Part shown: one piece after another, positions 19,247 to 27,890 of the stretch
Position numbering within the stretch: position 1 is the first letter of the stretch
Layout of the letters: each line of letters begins with the position of its first letter
Position numbers and translations under genes: made by a program
Source: an uncultured Desulfatitalea sp.
GTDB taxonomy: Bacteria; Desulfobacterota; Desulfobacteria; Desulfobacterales; Desulfosarcinaceae
Reading direction: 5' to 3'
Length of the DNA: 64,000 nt
Assembly (NCBI GenBank): GCA_937868765.1
Contig: CALMNL010000006.1
Span: 583,026 to 647,025 of the forward strand
Notes under the pieces: generated by a model
The model's database searches: none
The model's input: only the letters and a program-made list of their open reading frames with translations
Told to the model about the DNA's origin: nothing

Positions 19247-19874
19247 ACTCGAGGCCTTCGGTTGCCGCTCGGTTCAAGAAGTAAATTTGCTCGTGGCACC
19301 CGGGCAAGTCGTCGGGTTGACCGGACCGTCGGGATCTGGCAAGAGCCTTTTCTTGAGAGCCTTGGCGGACTTGGATCCTCATGAAGGCCGCATGACGCTC
19401 GATGGTGTGGCCGCCGAAACCGTGCCGGCCCATCAATGGCGGCGGCAAGTGGGGCTGTTGCCTGCTGAAAGTGCCTGGTGGTTCGATATCGTAGGGCCGC
19501 ATTGTGATTCCTGGCCCCTCGATGCATTGCAATACCTTGGCTTCAGCGCCGACGTGCTGGGCTGGCCGGTGAGTCGCCTCTCCAGCGGAGAACGCCAGCG
19601 TTTGTCGCTGCTGCGCCTTTTGGCCCGTTCACCCCGAATCTTGCTATTGGATGAACCCACGGCCAATCTGGACCCTAGAAATACCGATCGCGTGGAGCAA
19701 CTGTTGCAACGTTTCAAAACCAAGTACCAGCCTGGAATAGTTTGGGTCGGTCATGACATGGCCCAGTTGAAACGCTGTTGCGACCCAATTTACGTATTGC
19801 GGGAGCGACGATTTTTGCCTTGGGACGCCAGATACCAGGAGCTCCTCGATCCCATTGGCCAGGTGAACGCATGA
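19230..19874 (+). CDS. fetA: ABC transporter ATPase, FetA/YbbL type
   Basis: A 214-residue ATPase beginning with TTG, with GAGGGG upstream. Walker A is at 32-39 (GPSGSGKS), signature LSSGERQ at 117-123, Walker B 137-142 ending DEP, and the switch histidine in VGHDMAQL. FetAB of E. coli (YbbL-YbbM) has been linked to iron export and peroxide resistance. The gene overlaps mnmG by 17 bp and the permease start by 4 bp (ATGA), so all three are translated together. Naming rests on partner type and size; the substrate is not proven. Confidence 0.78.
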   Translation: MSHGLKLEAFGCRSVQEVNLLVAPGQVVGLTGPSGSGKSLFLRALADLDPHEGRMTLDGVAAETVPAHQWRRQVGLLPAESAWWFDIVGPHCDSWPLDALQYLGFSADVLGWPVSRLSSGERQRLSLLRLLARSPRILLLDEPTANLDPRNTDRVEQLLQRFKTKYQPGIVWVGHDMAQLKRCCDPIYVLRERRFLPWDARYQELLDPIGQVNA

Positions 19875-20668
19875 ATGTTGTGATCCTCACTCCCGTGGAT
19901 CTTGCGCTGGCGGCCAGCCTGGTAGTGCTCGTGGCCCTGCTTTCATACTTTATGCGCTTGCATCTGGAGCGCCAGATCATGATTGCCGCTGCCCGCACGA
20001 CTGTCCAGTTGCTGTTGGTGGGGCTGGTGCTCAAGGCGTTGTTCAGCTACGTACATCTGGGCTGGATCGTTCTGGTGGCCTGCATCATGCTGCTGGCAGC
20101 CGGTCGTGAGGTCATGGGGCGTCAAAAACGGCGCTTTGCCGGCATATGGGGCTTCGGTCTAGGCGCTTTTTCCATGTTTATCTCATCGTTTTCTATTACG
20201 ATCTTGACCCTGACGGTGCTTATCGGGCCGGATCCCTGGTACGAACCCCAGTATGCTGTTCCCCTGCTGGGGATGCTGCTGGGGAACACCATGAACGGCA
20301 TCGCCATCGGCTTGGATCGGTTGACCTCTTCGGCCTGGGAACAGCGCACGATCATCGAAGGACGCCTGATGATGGGCGCGGCCTGGTCCCAGGCCATCGA
20401 AACCCTGCGGCGTGAAAGCATACGGGGCGGGTTGATCCCCATCCTCAACTCCATGGCGGCAGCCGGACTGGTGAGTCTGCCCGGCATGATGACCGGCCAG
20501 ATCCTGGGCGGGAATCCTCCTATGGAAGCGGTTAAGTATCAAATATTGATTATGTTCTTGATTGCAGGGGGTACCGGCTTGGGCACGGTTGCCGCTGTCT
20601 GGCTGGGGGCGCGGCGGCTCTTTGATGAGCGCCAGCGTTTACGTCTAGACAGACTCAAAAGTCATTAA
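19871..20668 (+). CDS. fetB: ABC permease, FetB/YbbM (UPF0014) family
   Basis: A 265-residue integral membrane protein with about seven hydrophobic helices. The family block [20 protein letters not shown] and the later [12 protein letters not shown] motif identify UPF0014/FetB. The start is the ATG overlapping the fetA stop as ATGA. Together with FetA it forms a two-gene exporter, known in E. coli to lower cytoplasmic iron. Such a role would suit an anaerobe rich in iron-sulfur proteins, but the substrate here is inferred only from the family. Confidence 0.85.
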   Translation: MNVVILTPVDLALAASLVVLVALLSYFMRLHLERQIMIAAARTTVQLLLVGLVLKALFSYVHLGWIVLVACIMLLAAGREVMGRQKRRFAGIWGFGLGAFSMFISSFSITILTLTVLIGPDPWYEPQYAVPLLGMLLGNTMNGIAIGLDRLTSSAWEQRTIIEGRLMMGAAWSQAIETLRRESIRGGLIPILNSMAAAGLVSLPGMMTGQILGGNPPMEAVKYQILIMFLIAGGTGLGTVAAVWLGARRLFDERQRLRLDRLKSH

Positions 20669-20858
20669 GCCCAGTGGCGACCGCCGCTGGGTGATCGAAT
20701 GTCCGCGTTTTCATTGTTTAGGAGGGGGGCACCAGGCCGGCGCTGGACCCAACTTGACGGTTCAAGCGTCCAATCTTATTTTTCTGGCAAATTTAATTTG
20801 CTTTCCAAGGCTTACGCACTTCCGAGAAGCCGAGAGGGTAAAGGACGGAGTAATTTTG

Positions 20859-21785
20859 ATGGCGGACGATTACTATAAATTATTAGGGGTTGAAAAAAGC
20901 GCCAGCAGCGCCGAAATTAAAAAAGCCTACCGCAAACTGGCGATGAAATATCACCCTGACCATGCCAAGGGTGACAAGGCTGCCGAGGAAAAATTCAAGA
21001 AAATCAGCGAAGCCTACGCCGTGCTGAGCGACGCGGAAAAGCGTAAACAATACGACACGTATGGTTCAGCCGATTTCCAGCAGCGCTTCAGCCAGGAGGA
21101 TATTTTCCGCAACTTCGACTTCGGGGATATTTTCCGTGAGTTCGGTTTCGGTGGCCGCGGTGCGTCAACCGGCGACGGCGGTTTTCGCTTTACCTTTGGC
21201 GGCGGATCCCCCTTCGGGGGCGGATCCCCTTTTGGCGGCCGACGCGCGCAGCAGGCTGCACCCAAGGGATCGGATCTGGTTTATGAAATGCCTTTGACCT
21301 TGCAGGAGGTCCTTAACGGAGCCAATAAAACCGTCTCTTTCCAGCATCAGGGCCGTTCGGAGAACATCAATGTCAAAATTCCAAAGGGAATGATCACCGG
21401 CAAAAAACTGCGACTGGCCGGCAAAGGGGAACCCAGTCCCTACGGCGGGCCGGCCGGTGATCTGTACATCAAATCACTGATGGTGGATGATCCCCTCTTC
21501 TCGGTTGAAGATCACGATCTTATTATAAATCACGAGATCAAACTTACCCAGGCGATTCTGGGAACGCAGATATCCGTGCCTACGCTGGACGGCAAACAGA
21601 TGTCCCTTAAAATTCCCCCCGGCACACGCCATAAGACCAAGATGCGCCTCGCAGGCATGGGCTTGCCCCACATGAAAGGCGAAAGCCGCGGCGACCTGTA
21701 CGTCATGGTGCTTGTTCCCACCCCCCATCATCTGACGCCTGAACAAGAGCGGTTGATCACCCAATTGGCCCAGGCCGGCCTGTAA
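20859..21785 (+). CDS. cbpA: DnaJ-class co-chaperone, CbpA type
   Basis: A 308-residue type II J-protein. The J domain (about 4-70) has the HPD tripeptide in [12 protein letters not shown], then a Gly/Phe-rich linker with repeats of GGGSPFGG, and a two-barrel C-terminal substrate-binding region without the zinc finger of DnaJ. It stimulates DnaK ATPase and delivers clients. I chose the ATG at 20859, preceded by GGAG, over the 56-residue upstream extension. It appears monocistronic; a hairpin lies about 120 bp downstream. Confidence 0.9.
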   Translation: MADDYYKLLGVEKSASSAEIKKAYRKLAMKYHPDHAKGDKAAEEKFKKISEAYAVLSDAEKRKQYDTYGSADFQQRFSQEDIFRNFDFGDIFREFGFGGRGASTGDGGFRFTFGGGSPFGGGSPFGGRRAQQAAPKGSDLVYEMPLTLQEVLNGANKTVSFQHQGRSENINVKIPKGMITGKKLRLAGKGEPSPYGGPAGDLYIKSLMVDDPLFSVEDHDLIINHEIKLTQAILGTQISVPTLDGKQMSLKIPPGTRHKTKMRLAGMGLPHMKGESRGDLYVMVLVPTPHHLTPEQERLITQLAQAGL

Positions 21786-21907
21786 GGAATTAAATTTATT
21801 GACAAGAGTACCTTGTTCATGTAGCTATTCCTATAGCGGCAAAGAGTAGTATTTAAGGATTCGCGCACAGATGGCGATATCTAAGTACCTGGAGGTGTGA
21901 AAGGGAT

Positions 21908-21932
21908 GCCGGGGCACCCTTTCTGCCCCGGC
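21908..21932 (+). terminator. GC-rich hairpin between cbpA and hpt
   Basis: A perfect 9-bp stem, GCCGGGGCA (21908-21916) with TGCCCCGGC (21924-21932), and a 7-nt loop. No T-run follows, so it may be a weak terminator, an RNA-stability element or part of the hpt leader. Confidence 0.3.
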
Positions 21933-21980
21933 TTGAGCCGTGGCGACGACATCCACGATATCCTTTAACGAAAAGACGCA

Positions 21981-22502
21981 ATGCCGGACTTGATACCCGT
22001 CCTAGATAAAGAGACCATCGCGCAAAAGGTCGACCAAATCGCCCGACAAATATCTTCTGACTATAAAGATGCCAATCTGGTCATGCTCGGCGTCCTCAAA
22101 GGTGCATTCGTATTCATGGCAGATCTGGTTCGCTGTTTGGACCTCAAACAGGTGACCGTCGATTTCGTGCGCCTGGAAAGTTACGGCGACCGGGCCGATT
22201 CGTCCGGAAAAATCCGCGTGGTCCAAGACGTGCAAGTGGATATCCGTGACAAGGATGTGCTGATCGTGGAAGATATTCTTGATACCGGTCTGACCTTGGA
22301 ATATTTGAAAAATCATCTGAAGCGATTTCAACCGCGATCCGTCAAGATATGTGTCATGATCGATAAATTTGAACGCCGCAAAGTCGATGTGCAAGCACAA
22401 TATGTGGGCCATAAGGTGAAAGAAGGCTTTCTGGTCGGTTATGGCCTGGATTATGCCGAAGCATATCGGCATTTGTCGGGGATATATCATTTGACTTTCT
22501 AA
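21981..22502 (+). CDS. hpt: Hypoxanthine phosphoribosyltransferase
   Basis: A 173-residue type I phosphoribosyltransferase of purine salvage. It converts hypoxanthine and usually guanine to IMP/GMP with PRPP. The PRPP-binding motif VEDILDTG is at 96-103, with the flexible-loop block SYGDRADSSG at 68-76 and the base-binding region KVKEGFLVGYGLDYAE near the C-terminus. Length is normal. It ends 16 bp before the acidic zinc-ribbon gene, so the two are probably cotranscribed. Confidence 0.94.
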   Translation: MPDLIPVLDKETIAQKVDQIARQISSDYKDANLVMLGVLKGAFVFMADLVRCLDLKQVTVDFVRLESYGDRADSSGKIRVVQDVQVDIRDKDVLIVEDILDTGLTLEYLKNHLKRFQPRSVKICVMIDKFERRKVDVQAQYVGHKVKEGFLVGYGLDYAEAYRHLSGIYHLTF

Positions 22503-22518
22503 TCAATGAGGGTGTGCC

Positions 22519-25071
22519 ATGTTTATTACCTGCCAGGAGTGCAACACCACGTTCCGATTGGACGAACGCCTGCTGAAACCCACCGGTTCCAAGGTGCGTT
22601 GCTCGCAATGCCGCTCGACATTCGTTGCAGCGCCACCCATCGCCCAGCAGATGACCATGGCTGCAGCCAAAGCGCCCGTTTTCGAGGCGGTGGCCGAGGA
22701 ATTGCCAGGGCCAGCGGTTGTGGCGGAACCCGAAGATCAGGGCTTGGAAGGCATTGATTTGGCAGAGTTGGATTCAATTCTGGAGAATGAAACGACTGCC
22801 GTTGCTTCCGAAGATCGAAAAGAGTCACTGTCTGAGCCAGAGGTTGACCTGCCTTCGGACGAGGAGGAGGCAGAACTGGACGAAATCGATCTGGATTTCG
22901 ATTTCGATGCGGCGTTGGAAGCCGAGGACAAGGAAACGCCTGCTCGGGCGAGTAATGCGGTGAGTGAGGCACCATCGGACGAACTTAGCCTGGATATGGA
23001 TTTCGAGATTCACGACGACACCTTGATCATTAAAAAAGAAGAGATCGAGGGGCTGGAATTGGCATCGCTCACCTTGGAAGAAGAACCGGAAAAGCCGGAA
23101 AAGGCGCCGGCCAAAACAGCCTCCTTATCCGAATCTACCCTTGAAGATGATCTGGATATGGCCTTCAAGGATCTGGATTTAGGCGAGGAGGAAAAAGCCG
23201 TTCAAAAACCAGAGCCGGCCAAGAGCAAAGATCAGAAAGGCGATAATCTCGATCTGATGGACCTCGATCTTGATCTGGAAGGAGAGGCCCCCCCCGAAGC
23301 CAAGGAGCATGAAGAGGTAGAGCTGAGCCTGGCCGATGAAGATATGGAGTTGGAGTTGGAAGCCGCACCGGCCGCTGAAGAAACCGCAGGCGGCACCGAC
23401 AAAAAAGAGGCAGCGATCCAGGAAGATCTGGACCTGGACTTGGGCGAGTTGGAGCTTGAAGAACCATCTAAGGAGCCGGTCGCCAAAGATCAAAAAGCAG
23501 CACCAAAGGATGATGATCTGGGGTTGGATTTGGACCTGGGTGGCCTGGAGCTTGAAGAACCACCCAAGGAACCGGTCGCCAAAGATCAAAAGAAGCCAAC
23601 CCGGTCAGACGAAGAGGAATTGGATTTTGATTTAGATCTGGATTTAGGCGAGCCGCTGGAAAAAGAACCTTCCGCAAAAAAGCCAGCGTCCGAAGAAGAC
23701 GAACTGTCGCTCGACCTGGAATCCGACTTTGAAATGGCACCCGATGAGGGAAAGGCTCCCATGCCTGAAGATAAGGTGGCCACAGGGGACCTGGAGGAAC
23801 TCAGCTTCGAGATGGATGACGAGCTCGGCGAAAAGCCAACCTCTGGGCAGAAGGCCGAAGTCGCAGCGCAGGAGTCTTCCGAGGAAGAAGGTGACCTCGA
23901 CTTGTCCGATATCGAACAGATGCTCGGCGGGGATGCCGCAGCGGCCGAAAAACCGAAGCCGGCGGTCGAGACTGAAAAAGCCAAGCCCCTGAGTATTGAC
24001 GACGAGATCGATCTGCAAGAAATCGAGTCGGCAATTGACAAAGCCGACGAGGCAGTCGAGAGCGATCTTGAAATGGAAGAGCCTGAGTTGGAGCTTGACT
24101 TGAATGATACAGAAGCTCCGGCCGGCGTAGCGGAAGCGCCAATGGATGAACCCCCAAAAAAGGATCAGGCGACCTCCGAGCCGCTGGATTTAGATCTGGA
24201 TCTTGATTTGGAGCTGGAAGGGGAGGCCGCTGCCGAAAAGGCAGCTACCGCAGCTGGGGAACAGCAGGAAGGAGAACTGGACCTCTCCGATCTGGCTATA
24301 AGTGAGCTCGGGGAAGAAAAACCAGTTGCAAGCAAAGCCGAAACAGTCCACTCTGGCGACATAGAGCTGGACTTTCAAATTGAAGAAGAGGAAGGGCCCG
24401 CCATTTCCCCAAAGACAACCGTGGGAAAAACCACCGGCCGTGTAGCGGAAACTGCGGTCGAGCAGACCATTGAAACCAGGCCGTTCGAAGCCCCCATTGC
24501 CACACGGCCGAAACCCGCCGCTCCCAAGAAGAAATCGAGCAAAGTTGGCGTCGTTCTGCTTTTGCTGATTTTGTTGGCGGCCATAGCGGGTGGCATCTAC
24601 TATGCTGTGATGTACATGGGCATCGAAATTCCCTATGTGAGCCAGTACCTCAAACCGGCACCCAAAGATCCGGCCGGTATTGTCAATTTGACCACCATGG
24701 ACATTAATAGCAAATTCATTGAAAACAGCCAATCCGGGAGGCTTTTCGTGATTACCGGAAAGGTACGAAACGGATATGGTGTCCGCCGGAACACCATCCG
24801 GCTGCAAGGCAAGTTATTCACCAAGGGCAAGGTGCTCGTTAAGACCGAAAACAGCTATGCCGGCATCCAGATGAGTGATCAAGAGTTGGCGACCCTCTCC
24901 ATTGCTGAAATTAAGCAGGCATTGAATACCGCCCCAGCACCGATGGAAGCTTCGGGCAGCGTCAAGCCAGGCCAGACGCTGCCTTTTATGGTGGTTTTCT
25001 CGGATCTGCCGCCGGCCGAACAATTGGATGAATTTGCCGTTGAATTGGTCAGTTCTCTGCCGGGCCAATAA
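22519..25071 (+). CDS. Acidic zinc-ribbon membrane protein (MJ0042 + DUF3426-like)
   Basis: An 850-residue protein. It starts with an MJ0042-type zinc ribbon (CQECNTTF at 5-12, CSQC at 33-36). About 620 residues of extremely Asp/Glu/Leu-rich low-complexity sequence follow, built from variants of LDLDLGELELEEP. At about 673-700 there is a strong membrane helix (VGVVLLLLILLAAIAGGIYYAV), then a DUF3426-like extracytoplasmic domain of about 150 residues. The helix puts the zinc ribbon and acidic region in the cytoplasm. Within the repeats a 96-bp period is visible (GGAGCTTGAAGAACCA at 23451 and 23547). The function is unknown; a charged tether or scaffold is an inference. Confidence 0.85.
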   Translation: MFITCQECNTTFRLDERLLKPTGSKVRCSQCRSTFVAAPPIAQQMTMAAAKAPVFEAVAEELPGPAVVAEPEDQGLEGIDLAELDSILENETTAVASEDRKESLSEPEVDLPSDEEEAELDEIDLDFDFDAALEAEDKETPARASNAVSEAPSDELSLDMDFEIHDDTLIIKKEEIEGLELASLTLEEEPEKPEKAPAKTASLSESTLEDDLDMAFKDLDLGEEEKAVQKPEPAKSKDQKGDNLDLMDLDLDLEGEAPPEAKEHEEVELSLADEDMELELEAAPAAEETAGGTDKKEAAIQEDLDLDLGELELEEPSKEPVAKDQKAAPKDDDLGLDLDLGGLELEEPPKEPVAKDQKKPTRSDEEELDFDLDLDLGEPLEKEPSAKKPASEEDELSLDLESDFEMAPDEGKAPMPEDKVATGDLEELSFEMDDELGEKPTSGQKAEVAAQESSEEEGDLDLSDIEQMLGGDAAAAEKPKPAVETEKAKPLSIDDEIDLQEIESAIDKADEAVESDLEMEEPELELDLNDTEAPAGVAEAPMDEPPKKDQATSEPLDLDLDLDLELEGEAAAEKAATAAGEQQEGELDLSDLAISELGEEKPVASKAETVHSGDIELDFQIEEEEGPAISPKTTVGKTTGRVAETAVEQTIETRPFEAPIATRPKPAAPKKKSSKVGVVLLLLILLAAIAGGIYYAVMYMGIEIPYVSQYLKPAPKDPAGIVNLTTMDINSKFIENSQSGRLFVITGKVRNGYGVRRNTIRLQGKLFTKGKVLVKTENSYAGIQMSDQELATLSIAEIKQALNTAPAPMEASGSVKPGQTLPFMVVFSDLPPAEQLDEFAVELVSSLPGQ

Positions 25072-25130
25072 GGTTGAAACACTTTGAACGAGGCGAGGTT
25101 CCATCGTGGTGCGCCAATGATCTTTTCCAG

Positions 25131-25159
25131 TTGACTATTGGCTGGTGAGCTGTTAGATA
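25131..25159 (+). promoter_or_regulatory. Sigma-70 promoter of tRNA-Met
   Basis: TTGACT (25131-25136), a 17-bp spacer and TAGATA (25154-25159). The start point would be near 25166, about 32 nt before the mature tRNA. The leader contains a short hairpin, CGTCTCG with CGAGACG. Confidence 0.7.
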
Positions 25160-25197
25160 CGCCGTTCGTCTCGCGGTAACCGAGACGACCAAAAAAT

Positions 25198-25274
25198 GGC
25201 GATGTAGCTCAGCTGGTTAGAGCATGCGGCTCATATCCGCAGTGTCCGGGGTTCAAGTCCCTGCATCGCCACCA
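25198..25274 (+). tRNA. tRNA-Met (CAT), elongator type
   Basis: A 77-nt cloverleaf with encoded CCA. Acceptor stem GGCGATG (25198-25204) pairs with CATCGCC (25264-25270), discriminator A at 25271. D stem GCTC/GAGC; anticodon stem TGCGG/CCGCA with loop CTCATAT, anticodon CAT at 25232-25234; T loop TTCAAGT. The paired 1-72 position excludes an initiator tRNA. tRNA-Ile2 (lysidine) also has CAT, but overall this resembles elongator Met. Confidence 0.93.
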
Positions 25275-25283
25275 CTCGAAAAA

Positions 25284-25312
25284 CGAGCCCTCGGCACGTC
25301 GAGGGCTTTTTC
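25284..25312 (+). terminator. Rho-independent terminator of tRNA-Met
   Basis: Stem AGCCCTCG (25286-25293) with CGAGGGCT (25300-25307), 6-nt loop, followed by a run of T. It is bidirectional enough (A-run upstream) to serve the convergent kinase gene as well. Confidence 0.88.
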
Positions 25313-25346
25313 TATTGGTGACGTCCGAATACCCCTCAACATCGAA

Positions 25347-27644
25347 TCAAGTTTGTGTGTCCAAAATTTCCCTGATTTTCTGTGACAACTCCATTAGATT
25401 GAAAGGCTTTTGAATGAAGCCGCTGCAGCCGCGGTCCAAAATTGTGGATGCATCGCCATTGATACTGTAGCCGCTGGATAATAGAACCTTTATATTGGGA
25501 TTGAGGCGCTTTAAATGATCGTAGGTGTCACCGCCGTTCATACCTGGCATGATCATGTCCAGAATGACCAACCCGATCTGTTGACCATACCTTTCGTACA
25601 ACTCCAATGCCCTCATGCCGCTCTCGGCCACATGCACGGTATAACCGAGCTTTTTTAACATCTGCATGCCCACGTCCAGAATCAGGGATTCATCATCTAC
25701 CAATAGAATCGTTTCCTCCCCGGTCAGCGGCCCGGGTTCTTTTTCTTTTCCTGAAGAGACCAATCTGGCAGAGGCGGGAAGATAGATGGAAAAGGTCGTG
25801 CCCTTGCCTTTTTCGCTGTAAACATTGATGATCCCATTGTGGTTTTTGATAATGCCGTATGCTGACGCCATGCCAAGCCCCGTTCCGTGCCCCATGGCTC
25901 TGGTTGTGAAAAATGGCTCGAATATCTTCTCTTGGGTGGTTTTATCCATACCGACACCAGTGTCGGTAATTGTGATTTTCGCATAGCGGCCGGGAGTGAC
26001 TTGAAAAGGCTTGACGTAACAATCATCCAGAACCGCATTGCCCGTTTGGAGATAGAGCGACCCGCCAGACGGCATGGCCTGCCAGGCATTGACATATATG
26101 TTGAACAGCACCTGTTCGATTTGATTTTGGTCGACCTCCACCGCCCACAACCCTGCATCCAAATTTTTGTGGATCGAAATTTCCTTTTTGGTCCGTCCAA
26201 AAAGTTGGGCGCTTTCATCGACCAACTGGTTCAAATCCAAAGGGATGACTTGATATTTCCCCCCACGGGCAAAGCCGAGCAGCTGAGAGGTCAATTCCGC
26301 GGCGCTGCGGACATAGTTTTCAATGCCTTTCAGATGGGCATAAAAGGGACTTGAGGGAAATACATCCAAGAGCATCAAGGAGGCATGCCCCTGGATACCC
26401 ATTAGTATGTTGTTGAAATCATGTGCTATGCCGCCGGCGAGCGTCCCGATTGCATCCATTTTGTGGGCTTGCTGCAAGCTTTTTTCCAGTCGCTTTTGCT
26501 CGGTGATGTCACGCACGAAATTTAGGGTGGCCAGGCGTCCCTCCCATTCGATGACCACAGCGCTCAGCTGAAGAACATATAATACGCCTTTGCGGTTGGT
26601 TATTCTAAAGGAATAGGTGGTAGGCAGGTCCCTCACGCCGCTGAGCCGTTTGCGATGGATGTCGAGCACCATATTGCGATCTTCGGGATGAATATACTCG
26701 GCGAAGCTGATTTTCTCGGGTGCCTCGCCTTCATATCCGAGGATCTGCAGGGCTTTTCGGTTGGGGAATTTGATACTCTCGTCTTGGGCGATAAAGATGG
26801 CGTCGGTGGCGTTTTCTACGAGCTTGCGGTACTTGGCTTCGGATTCTCTTAGCTTCTCTTTGATCTGCACCTGGTCGGTGATCACTTCGGTAAAAAGGAT
26901 CAACCCTCCGATGTTGCCGTTTGTATCCCGCCACGGATAAATCTTTCGTCGCACCCAGTCCATCGTGCCATCCGTTCGTTGAAATGGTTCTTCTTCATTG
27001 TCTATTACTTCACCGGATAGACAGCGCTGATGTTCTTCCTTCCACTTTTGAGGAATGGATCCGAAAACATCGTAATGGCATTTTCCGATCAGCGTTTCGT
27101 GGCCCAGGCGATAGTCGACCACCCACCGGCGGCTAAAAGCGATGTAACGCATCTGAGCATCGAACATCGCGATAGGCGCCGGGGTGTGTTCGATAAAAAG
27201 GCGAAGCCGGGCTTCGCTCTCTTTCAAACTCCGGGCAACCTGATGGTGGCGGCTGATATCGATGGCCATGCCTGCCAGCCTGTCCCCTTCCGGGAGCATC
27301 GCTGCACATACTTGCAGACGCCGTGTATCGCCGTTAAAAGGCTCTATATCCATTTCGAAGCTGGTGATTCGCCCCCTGTCGTTCAGTTCCTGCCAAAAAG
27401 TGTCGAAGTGTTTCGGGTTGGCGAAGCGAGAAAGACCGAGGTTTTGGGCGATTAACTGGGCTGGGGAAGAATAGCCCAGCATCGCGGAAAAATTCTCGTT
27501 CACCCATTGGAAACGGCCATCTGTTATGCACTCTTTAAAAAGCCCGATATCTGAAATTTCAAGCAAGCCCAGCCGATTAACCAGATCTGCCTCGAGGGGA
27601 TCGGCTGATTGGTCTGAGGTTTCGTGGTAGGTTTTTTCGGACAT
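25347..27644 (-). CDS. PAS-domain hybrid histidine kinase with receiver
   Basis: A 765-residue cytoplasmic sensor with no clear membrane helix. Three or four PAS domains occupy about residues 25-385 (for example IEHTPAPIAMFDAQMRYIAFS). The dimerisation/phosphoacceptor helix carries GGIAHDFNNIL. The HATPase shows ITDTGVGMD, EPFFTTRAMGHGTGLG and the later glycine box. A C-terminal receiver domain (about 645-765) has LVILDMIMPGMNGGD and a conserved Lys (QKPF). The start at 27644 (MSEKTYHE) follows AGGGGGG. No dedicated response regulator is adjacent, so the output is probably a phosphorelay elsewhere. Confidence 0.9.
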   Translation of the reverse strand: MSEKTYHETSDQSADPLEADLVNRLGLLEISDIGLFKECITDGRFQWVNENFSAMLGYSSPAQLIAQNLGLSRFANPKHFDTFWQELNDRGRITSFEMDIEPFNGDTRRLQVCAAMLPEGDRLAGMAIDISRHHQVARSLKESEARLRLFIEHTPAPIAMFDAQMRYIAFSRRWVVDYRLGHETLIGKCHYDVFGSIPQKWKEEHQRCLSGEVIDNEEEPFQRTDGTMDWVRRKIYPWRDTNGNIGGLILFTEVITDQVQIKEKLRESEAKYRKLVENATDAIFIAQDESIKFPNRKALQILGYEGEAPEKISFAEYIHPEDRNMVLDIHRKRLSGVRDLPTTYSFRITNRKGVLYVLQLSAVVIEWEGRLATLNFVRDITEQKRLEKSLQQAHKMDAIGTLAGGIAHDFNNILMGIQGHASLMLLDVFPSSPFYAHLKGIENYVRSAAELTSQLLGFARGGKYQVIPLDLNQLVDESAQLFGRTKKEISIHKNLDAGLWAVEVDQNQIEQVLFNIYVNAWQAMPSGGSLYLQTGNAVLDDCYVKPFQVTPGRYAKITITDTGVGMDKTTQEKIFEPFFTTRAMGHGTGLGMASAYGIIKNHNGIINVYSEKGKGTTFSIYLPASARLVSSGKEKEPGPLTGEETILLVDDESLILDVGMQMLKKLGYTVHVAESGMRALELYERYGQQIGLVILDMIMPGMNGGDTYDHLKRLNPNIKVLLSSGYSINGDASTILDRGCSGFIQKPFNLMELSQKIREILDTQT

Positions 27645-27890
27645 ATCACCCCCCTGTTGTATTAACATCTGCAAGGTTAAAATCTCTATCTCGGTCACGG
27701 GAGAAGGAGTACTACTTGGCGATCGGGGGCTGGGATGGCAAGGCGAGCAGCGCGGTTCAATGCAGAACTGATGCGGAATAGATATCAGAGTGTCAGGCGG
27801 GTATCAAGTTGAAGATCACTGTAATTGCATCTTTACAATATCTTTATTCACGGACTATATCTATTGACAACAATAGGATGGAGGTCTGGA

